Assembly (NCBI GenBank): GCA_002335425.1
Contig: DDCB01000022.1
Location: 1-64,000, forward strand
From: Chthonomonas sp. UBA2017
GTDB taxonomy: Bacteria > Armatimonadota > Fimbriimonadia > Fimbriimonadales > Fimbriimonadaceae
Reading direction: 5' to 3'
Length of the DNA stretch: 64,000 bases
Position numbers and translations under genes: made by a program. The notes beneath the pieces were generated by a model, which made no database searches, had not been told where the DNA came from, and worked only from the letters and a program-made list of their open reading frames with translations. Positions 18,412-27,642 of this stretch are shown here, in pieces. How positions within the stretch are numbered: position 1 is the first letter of the stretch; every line of letters starts with the position of its first letter.

Positions 18412-18440
18412 GGCCCGAGGAGCCTTTCTCTCCTCGGGCC
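18412..18440. terminator. Bidirectional hairpin between convergent genes
   Basis: A perfect 11-bp GC-rich stem (18412-18422 with 18430-18440) and a 7-nt loop sit in the 45-bp gap between the purB transcript and fliD, which converge. No T tract follows on either strand, but position and symmetry suggest a shared terminator. Confidence 0.7.
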
Positions 18441-18448
18441 ACAGACGC

Positions 18449-20719
18449 TTACCGCCGTCCCGCGATCGCCCCCAGCCGATTGCTCTGACCCTGAAGCTGC
18501 GAAAGCGTTTGTTCCATGACCGCAAATTTTCGGCGCAACGTCTCTTGCTTGACGGTGATCTGCGAGGTCAGCGATTCGATGCTAGACGAAAGCTGGTCGA
18601 TCTGAGATTTGATGCCAGTACTCGTCGCCGACGTCAGTCCGTTGACGGTGTCCGTGAACGAATCCAAGAGGTTCCCCGTTCGCGAAGCCAAAGCGCTTGT
18701 ATATCGAACCGTTCCCAGGTTGCCGGTTGCCGAGCCGGTATACATAATTTGCAATCCTTCGGTGTTCTCGTTGCCCGAGTTTCCGGTCAAAAGTTGACCG
18801 CTCCCGGTCGCGGCTTCTCCGTTGATTGTCCCGGCAACATTGAGCCCTGCGGTGTAAGTCCCAGCCAGCCCGCCAAACCCAATTGAAGAGTTGTTCGTAT
18901 CGGCTTCTTGATCGCTCACGACCGTAAAGTCTCCGGGAGATCCAAACCGCTTACTGGTGATCTTTAACTTACCATTGTCATTTTCGGCTAAGATCAAGTC
19001 CTTCAGTCGGGAATCATTATTGAGCTGCTGAATCGTCGCTGCAAGATCGTTCCCCGCATTCAAGATGATGTTGATCGGTTGGTTTCCAAAAAGACCGCCA
19101 TTAAAGGTGAGGGTTTCGGCCAAAGGATTTGCGCTATCTTGCGACTTCGCCCCGATGATCGAGCCTTTGGTCGCAGCTTGGTTGATCTGGATGTTGTAAC
19201 CGGCAGCCGAGCTCGATTTGGTCTTGTTCGTGCCCGCGATGAAGCTCAAATCCGCCCCGGTCGTCGAGCCGGTTGAGCGCAAAACCGCCGATACGGCATC
19301 GACATCTTCAGCAATCGCTTTATCTAAGACGGCCTCGTCGACCTTGATCTTCCCCTTATCGTCTAAGGCGAATCCGAGTTGTGTGAGATTCCGGAACTTC
19401 GCCCCATCTGGAGTCACGTTATTAAAGAGCATCGTGCTGATGCTATTCTCAAACTGTTGAACCATCGCATCGCCAAAAAGAGGGCCTGACTGGAACGTCT
19501 CTTTGTTGAACGAAGTCGTCTGGTCAATATAGTCGACCACATTGTTAAAGGCTTCGACAAATCCCTTGATATTCTTCTTGATCTGTTCGTTATCCCGCGT
19601 CATGGAAAGAGTCGTTTTCGGAGGAGTCGTCACATCGGCCTTGAGCAAAGTCAAGGTCGCCCCCGGAATGACGGTTGTGACGGAGTTCGTCGCGCTCTTC
19701 AGCGTGACGCCATCGAGCTTAAACTCGGCGTCTTGAGCCGCCACCAATGTGTTGCCCATCGCGCGCTGAGTCACGCCCAGGTTTTGCCAAAAATTCCCTT
19801 CGTTGCCAAACGTCGTGGTCCCGGTGATCTCCAGCCGATGGCGAGTGACGCCGTTTTCGGTCGTCGAGGTCACGAGCGCCGTGGCCCCGGTGCCATTGGC
19901 GGGATTGTTGATCTTGTCGGCGATCGATTGCAACGTGTCGGACCCCGAAACCGTGATCGATCCCGTCCCCACCGTGACTGTGCCCGAGAAGATGCCGGTC
20001 GAGCCAGTCATCGCGCCGAGCGCGGTGGAATTCGAAGAGAAGCGAGAACTTGCCGCCCCACCCACGATCGGCTCTCGAATTGAAACGGCTCCACTGACGA
20101 TGCCGAGCTGGCTGAGCACGCCATCCGCCCCCACGTCCGAGAGCTGCATTCGATTGGCTTCGCCCGTTGAGTTCGAAGTCAGCGAGAGGTAGGCCTTCCC
20201 CGCCCCGCCGTCGATAAGGCTCGCCGTCACCCCTGCGTTCGCCGAGTTGATCTTCTGCGCCAGAGTCGTGAGGGTGTCCGTCGCGGCCACCGAAATCCCC
20301 TTGCCGTTAATCACGAAGTTCCCATTGCCGTTCCAGAGGCCCATGTCTTGCAGCGACTTCGTCGTGCTTTCGAGCCCATTCACATTCGACGCGATCTTTT
20401 GGGACTGCGCCAGCCGCATCACTTCGAGCTGGTACACACCGGCACTTGCGCCAGCTCCAGCGCTGATCGTGGCGACGCTGCTATCGCTCGAATTCGCGCG
20501 AACCGGGTTGAATGAGGCGGCATTATTGAGCAATCCGGCCGATGTGGCCAGGCTCTTGAGCGCGCTGTTGAACTGATCCACCGCGCTCATCCGGGCGTTC
20601 AGGGCTCGCTGCTGAGCCTGCATCCGCTGGATCGGGATCTGCTCGATCGAGATCAGCTGTCGAATCAGGCTCTGGGTGTCCAGTCCGCTTCCGATGCCAT
20701 TAAATGAGATGCCTTGCAT
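18449..20719 (-). CDS. fliD: Flagellar filament cap protein FliD (HAP2)
   Basis: FliD caps the growing flagellar filament and guides flagellin folding. The 756-residue protein has the N-terminal FliD domain (ISFNGIGSGLDTQSLIRQLI, then QQRALNARMSAVDQFNSALKSL), the N-terminal coiled coil, repetitive Ser/Thr/Gly/Asn-rich middle domains, and a C-terminal coiled coil (QIDQLSSSIESLTSQITVKQ). It is longer than the E. coli protein (468) but within the range of other phyla. There is no cleavable signal, as expected for type III export. No other flagellar gene lies nearby. GGGTAGGA precedes the ATG, and a sigma-28-like -10 lies at 20754-20761. Confidence 0.93.
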   Translation of the reverse strand: MQGISFNGIGSGLDTQSLIRQLISIEQIPIQRMQAQQRALNARMSAVDQFNSALKSLATSAGLLNNAASFNPVRANSSDSSVATISAGAGASAGVYQLEVMRLAQSQKIASNVNGLESTTKSLQDMGLWNGNGNFVINGKGISVAATDTLTTLAQKINSANAGVTASLIDGGAGKAYLSLTSNSTGEANRMQLSDVGADGVLSQLGIVSGAVSIREPIVGGAASSRFSSNSTALGAMTGSTGIFSGTVTVGTGSITVSGSDTLQSIADKINNPANGTGATALVTSTTENGVTRHRLEITGTTTFGNEGNFWQNLGVTQRAMGNTLVAAQDAEFKLDGVTLKSATNSVTTVIPGATLTLLKADVTTPPKTTLSMTRDNEQIKKNIKGFVEAFNNVVDYIDQTTSFNKETFQSGPLFGDAMVQQFENSISTMLFNNVTPDGAKFRNLTQLGFALDDKGKIKVDEAVLDKAIAEDVDAVSAVLRSTGSTTGADLSFIAGTNKTKSSSAAGYNIQINQAATKGSIIGAKSQDSANPLAETLTFNGGLFGNQPINIILNAGNDLAATIQQLNNDSRLKDLILAENDNGKLKITSKRFGSPGDFTVVSDQEADTNNSSIGFGGLAGTYTAGLNVAGTINGEAATGSGQLLTGNSGNENTEGLQIMYTGSATGNLGTVRYTSALASRTGNLLDSFTDTVNGLTSATSTGIKSQIDQLSSSIESLTSQITVKQETLRRKFAVMEQTLSQLQGQSNRLGAIAGRR

Positions 20720-20753
20720 GCCGATTTTCCTACCCTTTGGGTTCTATTTGGCA

Positions 20754-20761
20754 TTATCGGC
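20754..20761 (-). promoter_or_regulatory. Candidate sigma-28 (FliA/SigD) -10 element of fliD
   Basis: On the minus strand the exact octamer GCCGATAA, the canonical FliA -10 element, starts 42 bp upstream of the fliD ATG. At the expected 14-16 bp spacing I do not find TAAA for the -35, so only half of the promoter is supported. Confidence 0.4.
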
Positions 20762-20810
20762 AATCGGGTCTCCCCGCCACACCCGGCAGGAGTGCGTGGA
20801 CGAATGCAAT

Positions 20811-20841
20811 CGGCCCGACACCACGGCGTGGTGTCGGGCCG
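20811..20841 (-). terminator. Terminator-like hairpin downstream of ftsZ
   Basis: A perfect 14-bp stem (20811-20824 with 20828-20841) with a 3-nt loop lies 22 bp after the ftsZ stop and before fliD. There is no U tract. It likely separates the division operon from fliD or protects the ftsZ transcript end. Confidence 0.7.
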
Positions 20842-20863
20842 AACGGCTTCTCGGAAAATCCGA

Positions 20864-22087
20864 TTAGCTTTGTTGGCGGCGCTTATGATCGCGGATGAAC
20901 GCCGGGATGTCGATGTCGCTCTCTTCGAAAACGTCCTCGGTTTTCGACTCTTGGTCTCTTCGTGCAACCGCCTTGTCCCAGATGTCCTTCGGAGAGACCC
21001 GGGTGAAGCTGCCGACTTCGCCAGCCTCACGAAGCGTGCCCGATTCAACCGGTCGGACCGGATCGTCGGATTGAGAAGGGGTGGCCGGGAAGCTGGCTGC
21101 GACGGTCTGAGAGAACGGGGCCTCAGCGGCCACCTTGCCCTCAGGCGAATACGGGTTGAAACCAGTTGCCAAGACGGTGATACGCACCGCGCCTTCAAGG
21201 CTGGAGTCAACGACCATGCCCATGAAGATGTCGGCCTCTTCGGGATCGCACAAGCTCTGGATGAAGTTCATCGCTTCGTTGGCCTCCGTCAAGGTGAGAT
21301 CTTCGCCGGCCGAGATGTTGACCAAGAGGCCCTTCGCCCCATGAATGGTCTGTTCAAGCAGAGCGCTGCTCACCGCGCTTTGCGCAGCTTGGAGCGAGCG
21401 TTGGTCGCCGACGCCATAGCCGATCCCCATGAGCGCGGGCCCCGCATTCGACATGACCGCGCGCACATCGGCAAAGTCGACATTGATCTGGCCGGGGGTG
21501 GTGATGATGTCGCTGATGCCTTGGACTCCCTGGCGCAGCACATCGTCGGCGACTCGAAATGCGTCGGAGAGAGTAGTTTTGCGCTCAACTGCGTTCAGCA
21601 GTCGATCATTCGGGATCGTGATGATCGTGTCCACGCGGCCTACAAGCGACGTAACGCCCTGTTCGGCAAGTCGCTTGCGCCGGGGACCCTCAAAGCCAAA
21701 CGGCCGCGTGACAACGGCGATGGTCAATGCGCCCATTTCACGGCTGATGTCGGCGATGACGGGCGCGGCGCCGGTGCCAGTGCCTCCGCCCATTCCCGCG
21801 GTGATGAAGACCATGTCAGCTCCGTCGAGCACTTTTCGGATGTCGTTCTTGCTCTCTTCGGCGGCACTCTTCCCGATTTCGGGGTTTCCGCCAGCTCCCA
21901 AGCCGCGCGTCAAGTTGGCCCCCAACTGGACTTTGGTCTTGGCCGCGCTCAAATCGAGCACCTGGACGTCCGTATTCATCGCCACAAATTCGACGCCTTG
22001 AATCCCGGCCTCAATCATGCGATTGACGGCATTTCCGCCCCCGCCGCCCACACCGATTACTTTTATTACTGCTCCGCTACTGGTCAT
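20864..22087 (-). CDS. ftsZ: Cell division GTPase FtsZ
   Basis: FtsZ polymerises at midcell into the Z ring. The product is about 407 residues, with IKVIGVGGGGGNAVNRMI near the N terminus, the tubulin signature GGGTGTGAAP (about 101-110), the NxD-type region LLNISAGEDL-like (LLVNISAGEDLTLTEANEA), a variable linker, and the conserved C-terminal peptide DIDIPAFIRDHKRR that binds FtsA and other partners. The DNA has two adjacent ATGs (22090, 22087). AAGGAG is 3 bp from the first and 6 bp from the second, so I prefer 22087. It starts 18 bp after ftsA. Confidence 0.97.
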   Translation of the reverse strand: MTSSGAVIKVIGVGGGGGNAVNRMIEAGIQGVEFVAMNTDVQVLDLSAAKTKVQLGANLTRGLGAGGNPEIGKSAAEESKNDIRKVLDGADMVFITAGMGGGTGTGAAPVIADISREMGALTIAVVTRPFGFEGPRRKRLAEQGVTSLVGRVDTIITIPNDRLLNAVERKTTLSDAFRVADDVLRQGVQGISDIITTPGQINVDFADVRAVMSNAGPALMGIGYGVGDQRSLQAAQSAVSSALLEQTIHGAKGLLVNISAGEDLTLTEANEAMNFIQSLCDPEEADIFMGMVVDSSLEGAVRITVLATGFNPYSPEGKVAAEAPFSQTVAASFPATPSQSDDPVRPVESGTLREAGEVGSFTRVSPKDIWDKAVARRDQESKTEDVFEESDIDIPAFIRDHKRRQQS

Positions 22088-22105
22088 CATCCGCTCCTTA
22101 CAGGT

Positions 22106-23332
22106 TCACTTGCTCCAGATCGATTTCAGCGATCTGAACTTTTCTTTCCAATGTTCCAATCCATGGGCCGGAGCCAAAACGTCTTCTTCCGATTCGGCAC
22201 CGACTTTGGCCAACCCAATCACGGTGGCCATTCCCGGTCTATTGAGGAGCTCAGCATGCGGGCCCTCGACCGAAGTCGAGCCCAGTCGAGCTCGCATATG
22301 CTTGAGAACCGACTCGAAGACCTCAGGAGTTTTCTCCATTTCGGCCCCGCCTCCGGTCAGGACCACCCCAGCTGGCAACAGCCCGTTGAGTCCTGATTTC
22401 TCAATTTGTTGTCGAACAATCAGTGCAATTTCTCGCATCCGACTCTCGATGATTTCACAGAGTACCTTACGCGCCATCGGGCGAGGCTGAGATTGCCCGA
22501 TCTGAAGCACATCGACACTGTCATCTTCCGAAACACCCGCCCCCATCGCCGCCCCAAATCGGACCTTCAGGCGCTCGGCTTCTTCGGGCGAGGTCTTGAG
22601 GAGCTTACTCAGGTCGTTCGTAACATGCTGCCCCCCGATCGGAATACAGGCGCTCGCCACTAAAGTGCCGCCCGAATAAACGCCAACATCGGTTGTTCCT
22701 CCGCCGAGATCGACGAGCACACAGCCCAGTTCTTGCTCTTCCGGTGACATCACCGCCGCCGCGGTGGCCAGCGGCCCAAAGACCATTTGGTCGATGCGAT
22801 ATCCCGCAAGTTGGACCGCGCGGTCCAGGTTACTGAGGTGAGTGGTTTGGCCCGTCAGGATATAGGTGAAGACCTCGAGCTTACTTCCGCTCATCCCGAT
22901 CGGCTTTTTCACCCCGCGCTGGCCATCGACTCGAAATTCCCGTGGCAAAGCCTGGATCATCTCTCGATCCGGCGGCATCATGACCTGCCGACTGTGGTTG
23001 ATGACTTGCAAGATGTCGTCGCGGTTGATCGGGCGGCTACGCGGATAAATCGGGACGATGCCTTGAGTATTGACCCCTTCGACGTGGGGCCCGCCCACGC
23101 TCACCAAGAGTCCACTGCCGGAGAACCCAGCTTGTTGCTGAGCCTGGCGAACGGCATCGCTGATCGCCATGGCCGTCGATTCTAGGTCGGTCACCACGCC
23201 TCGTTGCATCCCTTTTTGAGGGGCGACTCCGGCACCGGCAATCTCCATCTCGCCTTCGGGCGTGACCGCGATCGCGAGGCAGGCGACCTTGGTCGAACCT
23301 ATATCCAGGACGAAGAGGTTTCTTTCCTTCAT
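22106..23332 (-). CDS. ftsA: Cell division protein FtsA
   Basis: An actin-fold ATPase that tethers FtsZ to the membrane. The 408-residue protein starts at MKERNLFVLDIGSTKV (ATG 23332). An upstream in-frame extension reads through the preceding gene and is not homologous. Features: phosphate-1 motif VLDIGSTKVA, SHS2 (1C) domain, phosphate-2 VLVDLGGGTTDVGVYSGG, adenosine motif GVVLTGGGAEM, and a C-terminal amphipathic tail EHWKEKFRSLKSIWSK fitting the membrane-targeting helix. The start overlaps the sbp stop by 4 bp. Confidence 0.96.
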   Translation of the reverse strand: MKERNLFVLDIGSTKVACLAIAVTPEGEMEIAGAGVAPQKGMQRGVVTDLESTAMAISDAVRQAQQQAGFSGSGLLVSVGGPHVEGVNTQGIVPIYPRSRPINRDDILQVINHSRQVMMPPDREMIQALPREFRVDGQRGVKKPIGMSGSKLEVFTYILTGQTTHLSNLDRAVQLAGYRIDQMVFGPLATAAAVMSPEEQELGCVLVDLGGGTTDVGVYSGGTLVASACIPIGGQHVTNDLSKLLKTSPEEAERLKVRFGAAMGAGVSEDDSVDVLQIGQSQPRPMARKVLCEIIESRMREIALIVRQQIEKSGLNGLLPAGVVLTGGGAEMEKTPEVFESVLKHMRARLGSTSVEGPHAELLNRPGMATVIGLAKVGAESEEDVLAPAHGLEHWKEKFRSLKSIWSK

Positions 23333-23736
23333 GGGGTCGTTGTTTGGGCCCTGGCTTGGGTTTCCGCCTCTTGTTGGTTCTTGCGCTTGAGACGGCTCTC
23401 GGTCCACTTCGCGAGCGCGTATCGACGAATCAGGCTGAGGTTCACGAAGATTCGACCTCCGAAGACGATCACGCTTGCCAAGAAGAGGTTGGCACCAATT
23501 CGGTCCCCCAGCCAAGCCAGAAAGAAGGCGATCGCGATGTTCGACAAGAACCCGGTGACAAAGACATCGGCGTGATACTTGTTTTCAAGATAACTGCGAA
23601 GACCTCCACAGATCGAGTCGATCCCCGCCAAACAAGCGACGGCGAGATAGACACCCGCGACCCCGGTGACTGGGGCCCCGACCAAAGACCCTAAAATGAT
23701 TCCTACCGCCAGCGCTAAGATCGGAATGAGGATCAT
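23329..23736 (-). CDS. sbp: DUF1290 small basic protein (Sbp)
   Basis: A 135-residue integral membrane protein with three hydrophobic segments (ILIPILALAVGIILGSLV, VAGVYLAVACLAGIDSICGG, FLASVIVFGGRIFVNL) and a basic tail. The AGIDSICGGLRSYLENKY segment is diagnostic of DUF1290, first described as Sbp next to the ftsAZ region of Bacillus. The function is unknown. It overlaps DUF881 upstream and ftsA downstream by 4 bp each, so translational coupling within the division operon is likely. Confidence 0.9.
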   Translation of the reverse strand: MILIPILALAVGIILGSLVGAPVTGVAGVYLAVACLAGIDSICGGLRSYLENKYHADVFVTGFLSNIAIAFFLAWLGDRIGANLFLASVIVFGGRIFVNLSLIRRYALAKWTESRLKRKNQQEAETQARAQTTTP

Positions 23737-24497
23737 GGGGTCTCCTGGGTTTTGGGCGGCGTGGATTTGGAGACCGACGCCTTCGTCGACCCCGAGTACG
23801 AGGGGAGCTCCAATTTCTTCGCCCCTTCAAGGGTGACCATCTTCGGCGAAGTCTCCTTCAGCTCAGAGATGATTCCGCCGGGTAGGTTCATTCCGCCCAA
23901 CAGCGTGTCGGTGTCCCCCAGGGCTTTGATGATCACCGGGCTGGCGATCGGCACGTCGTTGACTCGCATCACCGGTCCGACGCAGCGAAATCCCGTCGTC
24001 GCGACAACGCGCTGGCCATTGATGGAGATCGCCTCCGCCCCGGAATTCCAGAGTTCATTGACCACCCGTAACACATCGACATCGTGGATGATCGTGGCTT
24101 CGATCATCATGTCGGCCGTCGGGTTCTGAACGTCGCGGAGCGTGATCACGATGCCGGGCCCTTCGACCGGCGTCAGCCCCGCGAACCGCTGGGCCTCTTT
24201 GAGACTCTGGTTCAAGAGCTGTCCTTGGCCCGAGTTCTCGGCGACGGACGTTTGGAGCTTGGCCAGCTGGGCGCGCAGGCTCTGAACTTCTTGCTGGGCA
24301 CGAAGAAGCGACTCCATCGTGTCGATCGTTCCGAAGCTGATGCGTCCAGCTTGGTCCGGATCGAGCCGAGACGTGCGGTCGACTCGCGCCTTTTGGGTCA
24401 TCCAGGCGAGCGAGCCCAAGAACCCGAGAACCAGCAACATCCCGCTCATGGCCCAGACCATCGAGTTCTTGGAGATTCTTGAGACAAATGGGTTCAT
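23733..24497 (-). CDS. DUF881 (YlxX/YlxW-like) division-cluster membrane protein
   Basis: A 254-residue protein with one N-terminal transmembrane helix (MSGMLLVLGFLGSLAWM), a coiled coil (about residues 65-105, LLRAQQEVQSLRAQLAKLQT) and the DUF881 domain (VEGPGIVITLRD, VVNELWNSGAEAISINGQRV, PVIIKALGDTDTLLGGM). DUF881 proteins occur beside ftsQ in many Firmicutes and Actinobacteria; their role is unknown. I chose ATG 24497; a TTG at 24515 is possible. The stop overlaps the sbp start by 4 bp. Confidence 0.9.
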   Translation of the reverse strand: MNPFVSRISKNSMVWAMSGMLLVLGFLGSLAWMTQKARVDRTSRLDPDQAGRISFGTIDTMESLLRAQQEVQSLRAQLAKLQTSVAENSGQGQLLNQSLKEAQRFAGLTPVEGPGIVITLRDVQNPTADMMIEATIIHDVDVLRVVNELWNSGAEAISINGQRVVATTGFRCVGPVMRVNDVPIASPVIIKALGDTDTLLGGMNLPGGIISELKETSPKMVTLEGAKKLELPSYSGSTKASVSKSTPPKTQETP

Positions 24498-24522
24498 CGA
24501 TTTTTCTTGGGGCAACGAGTCT

Positions 24523-25293
24523 TCATCGCCGGAGCGCGGGTTGGCTTGGAGCCGTGAGGTTAATCTCCTTCACTTCGTTTAAGATTTCAGGTTGATCTTG
24601 CAAAATTTGCTTTAAGACCCGAATTTTTTGTTGAAGATTTGAAGAGTCACCGAGCGTCACAACTCCGCCCTTCTCCTTATTTAACCCGAGTCGACCCCCA
24701 CTTTGAACCCGAATTTTCCAACTCCCGGGGGGAAGATCGCTCGAAACCCACTGACAAAGGTCGGCGACCCGCCCAGTTTCCCACCCGGCGGTCACGGATA
24801 GATTTAATCCTGCACCTTCAAGGACTTGTATTTTAGGCAGGTCTGGGGAGATCGTCGTCGTGGTGAAAAGGTCTCCCTGGTCGCTCAAGAGGAGCGGATA
24901 ATCGGCGACGACAACTCCTACCGGAATCTTCGACCTTATGCGCAAGATTCCTCGACCAAACAAGTTCAAATCAAACTTCGCCTGATCGATCGCGCTGCCG
25001 GATTGGATCGTCGATTCGAGACGAGCCTGATCCACCCGAACGCTCGGGACTTGTCGAAGACTCTGAAGGACCTGGCGAATGCGATTCTGGTCCTCGGGCG
25101 GGGCACCCAGAACGCGAATTTTGCTCGCGCTGGTCGCTGGACTCCAAGCCAAGCCAGCAGCCACATTCACCGTCAGGGCGACCCAAAGCCAAGCCCGCCA
25201 AGAAATGGGGCGTCGAGCGCGTTTGGCCGCGGGCTTTCGAGCAATCCGGGATCGGCTTGAGCTCGCCGACGACTTCGATTTAGGCTTCGACAC
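24523..25293 (-). CDS. ftsQ: Cell division protein FtsQ/DivIB-like
   Basis: A bitopic protein of 256 residues with a long basic cytoplasmic tail (Lys/Arg/Ser-rich, about 32 residues), one transmembrane helix (WLWVALTVNVAAGLAW), then a POTRA-like domain (SKIRVLGAPPEDQNRIRQVL) and a beta domain. Similarity is carried by layout, position and the POTRA region, so I am less sure than for ftsA or ftsZ. It starts at GTG, 14 bp inside the end of murC-ddl. FtsQ scaffolds FtsB/FtsL and the septal synthase; these partners are not in the window. Confidence 0.8.
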   Translation of the reverse strand: MSKPKSKSSASSSRSRIARKPAAKRARRPISWRAWLWVALTVNVAAGLAWSPATSASKIRVLGAPPEDQNRIRQVLQSLRQVPSVRVDQARLESTIQSGSAIDQAKFDLNLFGRGILRIRSKIPVGVVVADYPLLLSDQGDLFTTTTISPDLPKIQVLEGAGLNLSVTAGWETGRVADLCQWVSSDLPPGSWKIRVQSGGRLGLNKEKGGVVTLGDSSNLQQKIRVLKQILQDQPEILNEVKEINLTAPSQPALRR

Positions 25294-27535
25294 GAGCGCT
25301 CAGAGCCTCCTGAGCCATCTGGTGACAGAGCTCGTCAAAGTCGATCCCAGCCGACTGGGCCGAGTTGGGCAAGAGCGAGGTCGCGGTCATCCCGGGAAGC
25401 GTGTTCACCTCCAGAACGACCAACTCGGTGCCTCGGACGATCATGTCGACACGGGTCGCGCCTCGACATCCCAGCGCGTGGTGGGCCGCCCGGGCGATCC
25501 TTTGCGATTCCTGGAGTACCCCCTCCGGGAGCCGGGCCGGGACGATCTCCTCGGTTGCTCCGGGCAAGTATTTGCTGGCAAAGTCGTACTGACCCGTCTT
25601 CGGGACGATCTCGACGGGCGGCAGGGCTTGTCCGCGATGGATCGGCACACTGATTTCCATCCCTTCGATTTTCTCTTCGATCAGGAGGGTCTCCCCGAAC
25701 TGGCGTGCGTACGCCACCGCAGCCTCCAAGTCTTGGGGGAAATCGACAAACCTCAAGCCGACCGTCGAGCCTTGGGCATTGGGCTTGACCACGCACGGGA
25801 AAAGGACTCGATCGACATCAAGAAATTCTCCTGGGGCCAGTGCGATCCCATGAGGCACTCGGATCGAGTGGGACGCCAAGATCTGCTTGGTCAGAGCTTT
25901 GTCCATCGCGAGCGCGCTGGCCTGAATACCAGACCCGGTGTACGGCAGATGCAACAACTCCAATAGCCCTTGGATCGCGCCGTCTTCGGCGTGAGTGCCA
26001 TGGACCGCCAGGAAAGCCAGATCAGGGCGCTCTGGACCCACGAACTCAGTCAGATGGCCCGAGCCCAAGAGCAGTTCAGACATGTCCCGCTCCCAGACTT
26101 CATAGCCTCGGCGACGAAGAGCCCCAGCAATCGCCCGAGCCGAATGCTTGGAGACCTCGCGCTCGGCGGAATCGCCGCCCCCGAGGACGACGACGCGAGT
26201 CGCACCCCCGCGGTCGAGTTCATTCAAAAATTCGGGCGCAAAGGCGTCGATGTTGCCCGCCCCCATCCCCACGACGACATCGCCCGGCCGGACCCAAGAT
26301 CGCACCATCCGAGGAAGCAAGAATCGACACGGCACATAGCGGGCCGGTCGCGTGATCTGTTCCAGAATTCGAGCTGAACTGATTCCTGGGAGTGGATCCT
26401 CGCGTGCGGGATAGATGTCAGTGAGAACGATGAAATCGGCTTCGGAAAGTGCGGGAGCAAACTCGGAGAGAAAGTCTCGGGTCCGGCTGTAAAGGTGCGG
26501 CTGAAAGACCACGACGATTCGCCGCTCTGGATACCTCTCTCGAAGTGCCTGGAGACTGGCCCGAATCTCTGTTGGGTGATGCGCGTAGTCGTCGATGACG
26601 GTGACTTCACCCTCGCGGAGGACCTGGAGCCGCCTCTGCGCCCCCGAAAACTGAGCAATGCCTTCGAGAGCGCGCTCGGGGTCGGCGCCCAGGGCTTGCG
26701 CCGCCGCCCACGCTCCGGCGGCATTTTCGCGGTTGTGGGCACCTGGAGTCCGGAGGTCGGCCCTCTGAACCTGGTCAGCCGAATACGGGACGAGGGAGAC
26801 TGAGACTCGCTCGGCGACCTCACGGGCCCCGAAATCCCGTTCGGAATAGACCAAGGCTCCGCCGGGACGAATGCGACTCGCAAACCGCACGACGCTTTCC
26901 CGAAGCTGATCCCAGTCGCCATGAAAGTCTAAGTGGTCGGGCTCCAGATTCGTGAGCACCACAAGATCGGGATCCAGATCGTGAAAACTGTCGTACGCTT
27001 CGCACGCCTCGACAACAGCGACCGGGCCCTTGCCTTCGACGACGGCGGAGCCGAAATCCGGGACTTCAGCGCCAACGACAATCAAAGGATCGAGGCCAGC
27101 GGCTTTTAACGCTGAGCCGAGCATTGCGGTGGTCGTCGTTTTCCCGTGCGTGCCTGTCACTGCGACCAGTTTCAGCCCCTTCAAGAGCCAGCCCAGCAAC
27201 TGGGATCGACGAAAAAGAGGGACCCCTTTTTCGCGGGCGGCCTGAACTTCGGGGCTGAGATTGAGATCGATTGCGTCGGAGAGGATCAAGGCGTCGCCTG
27301 GCCGGATCCATGCTCCGGTGTGGCCGATCTGGACCTGCACTCCGAGCCTCTCCAGTTCTCGGGTGACGTCCGAGGCGGTCGAATCGGTGCCTCGAACTTC
27401 GAACCCTCGGCTTCGAAGCATACGAGCAAGCCCGCTCATGCCGGCCCCGCCGATCCCCACAAGAAAGAAAGATCGGGCTTCGTTCAGGGCCTCACGAGGA
27501 GCAAACTCTTCGGCAATTTCGATTTTTGTGCGCAT
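25280..27535 (-). CDS. MurC-Ddl fusion: UDP-MurNAc-L-alanine ligase and D-alanine-D-alanine ligase
   Basis: A 751-residue bifunctional enzyme. The MurC part (about 1-443) adds L-Ala to UDP-MurNAc: GIGGAGMSGLARM at about 27-39, ATP loop VTGTHGKTTTTAML at about 126-139, DDYAHHPTEIRASL at about 315. The Ddl part (about 446-751) makes D-Ala-D-Ala: VVVLGGGDSAEREVSKHSA, HGTHAEDGAIQGLLELL, PYTGSGIQASALAMDK, LEVNTLPGMT. The start is ATG 27535 (MRTKIEIAEEF); the longer frame has no homology. It is the first gene of the division operon and overlaps ftsQ by 14 bp. MurB, common in MurC neighbourhoods, is absent. Confidence 0.95.
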   Translation of the reverse strand: MRTKIEIAEEFAPREALNEARSFFLVGIGGAGMSGLARMLRSRGFEVRGTDSTASDVTRELERLGVQVQIGHTGAWIRPGDALILSDAIDLNLSPEVQAAREKGVPLFRRSQLLGWLLKGLKLVAVTGTHGKTTTTAMLGSALKAAGLDPLIVVGAEVPDFGSAVVEGKGPVAVVEACEAYDSFHDLDPDLVVLTNLEPDHLDFHGDWDQLRESVVRFASRIRPGGALVYSERDFGAREVAERVSVSLVPYSADQVQRADLRTPGAHNRENAAGAWAAAQALGADPERALEGIAQFSGAQRRLQVLREGEVTVIDDYAHHPTEIRASLQALRERYPERRIVVVFQPHLYSRTRDFLSEFAPALSEADFIVLTDIYPAREDPLPGISSARILEQITRPARYVPCRFLLPRMVRSWVRPGDVVVGMGAGNIDAFAPEFLNELDRGGATRVVVLGGGDSAEREVSKHSARAIAGALRRRGYEVWERDMSELLLGSGHLTEFVGPERPDLAFLAVHGTHAEDGAIQGLLELLHLPYTGSGIQASALAMDKALTKQILASHSIRVPHGIALAPGEFLDVDRVLFPCVVKPNAQGSTVGLRFVDFPQDLEAAVAYARQFGETLLIEEKIEGMEISVPIHRGQALPPVEIVPKTGQYDFASKYLPGATEEIVPARLPEGVLQESQRIARAAHHALGCRGATRVDMIVRGTELVVLEVNTLPGMTATSLLPNSAQSAGIDFDELCHQMAQEALSARVEA

Positions 27536-27642
27536 CGGGGCTTCCCTCGTATTGTGCCGAGTTTTGCGAGCGCGATGCGTCCCACCCCGGCCATAGGACC
27601 CGACCTCGGGCTGGAAATCGAACCTTGGGCGAGCCATAGCTG

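Noticed and set aside
20714..22396. 560-codon open frame antisense to ftsZ
   Set aside because: FtsZ and FtsA are unambiguous on the minus strand.
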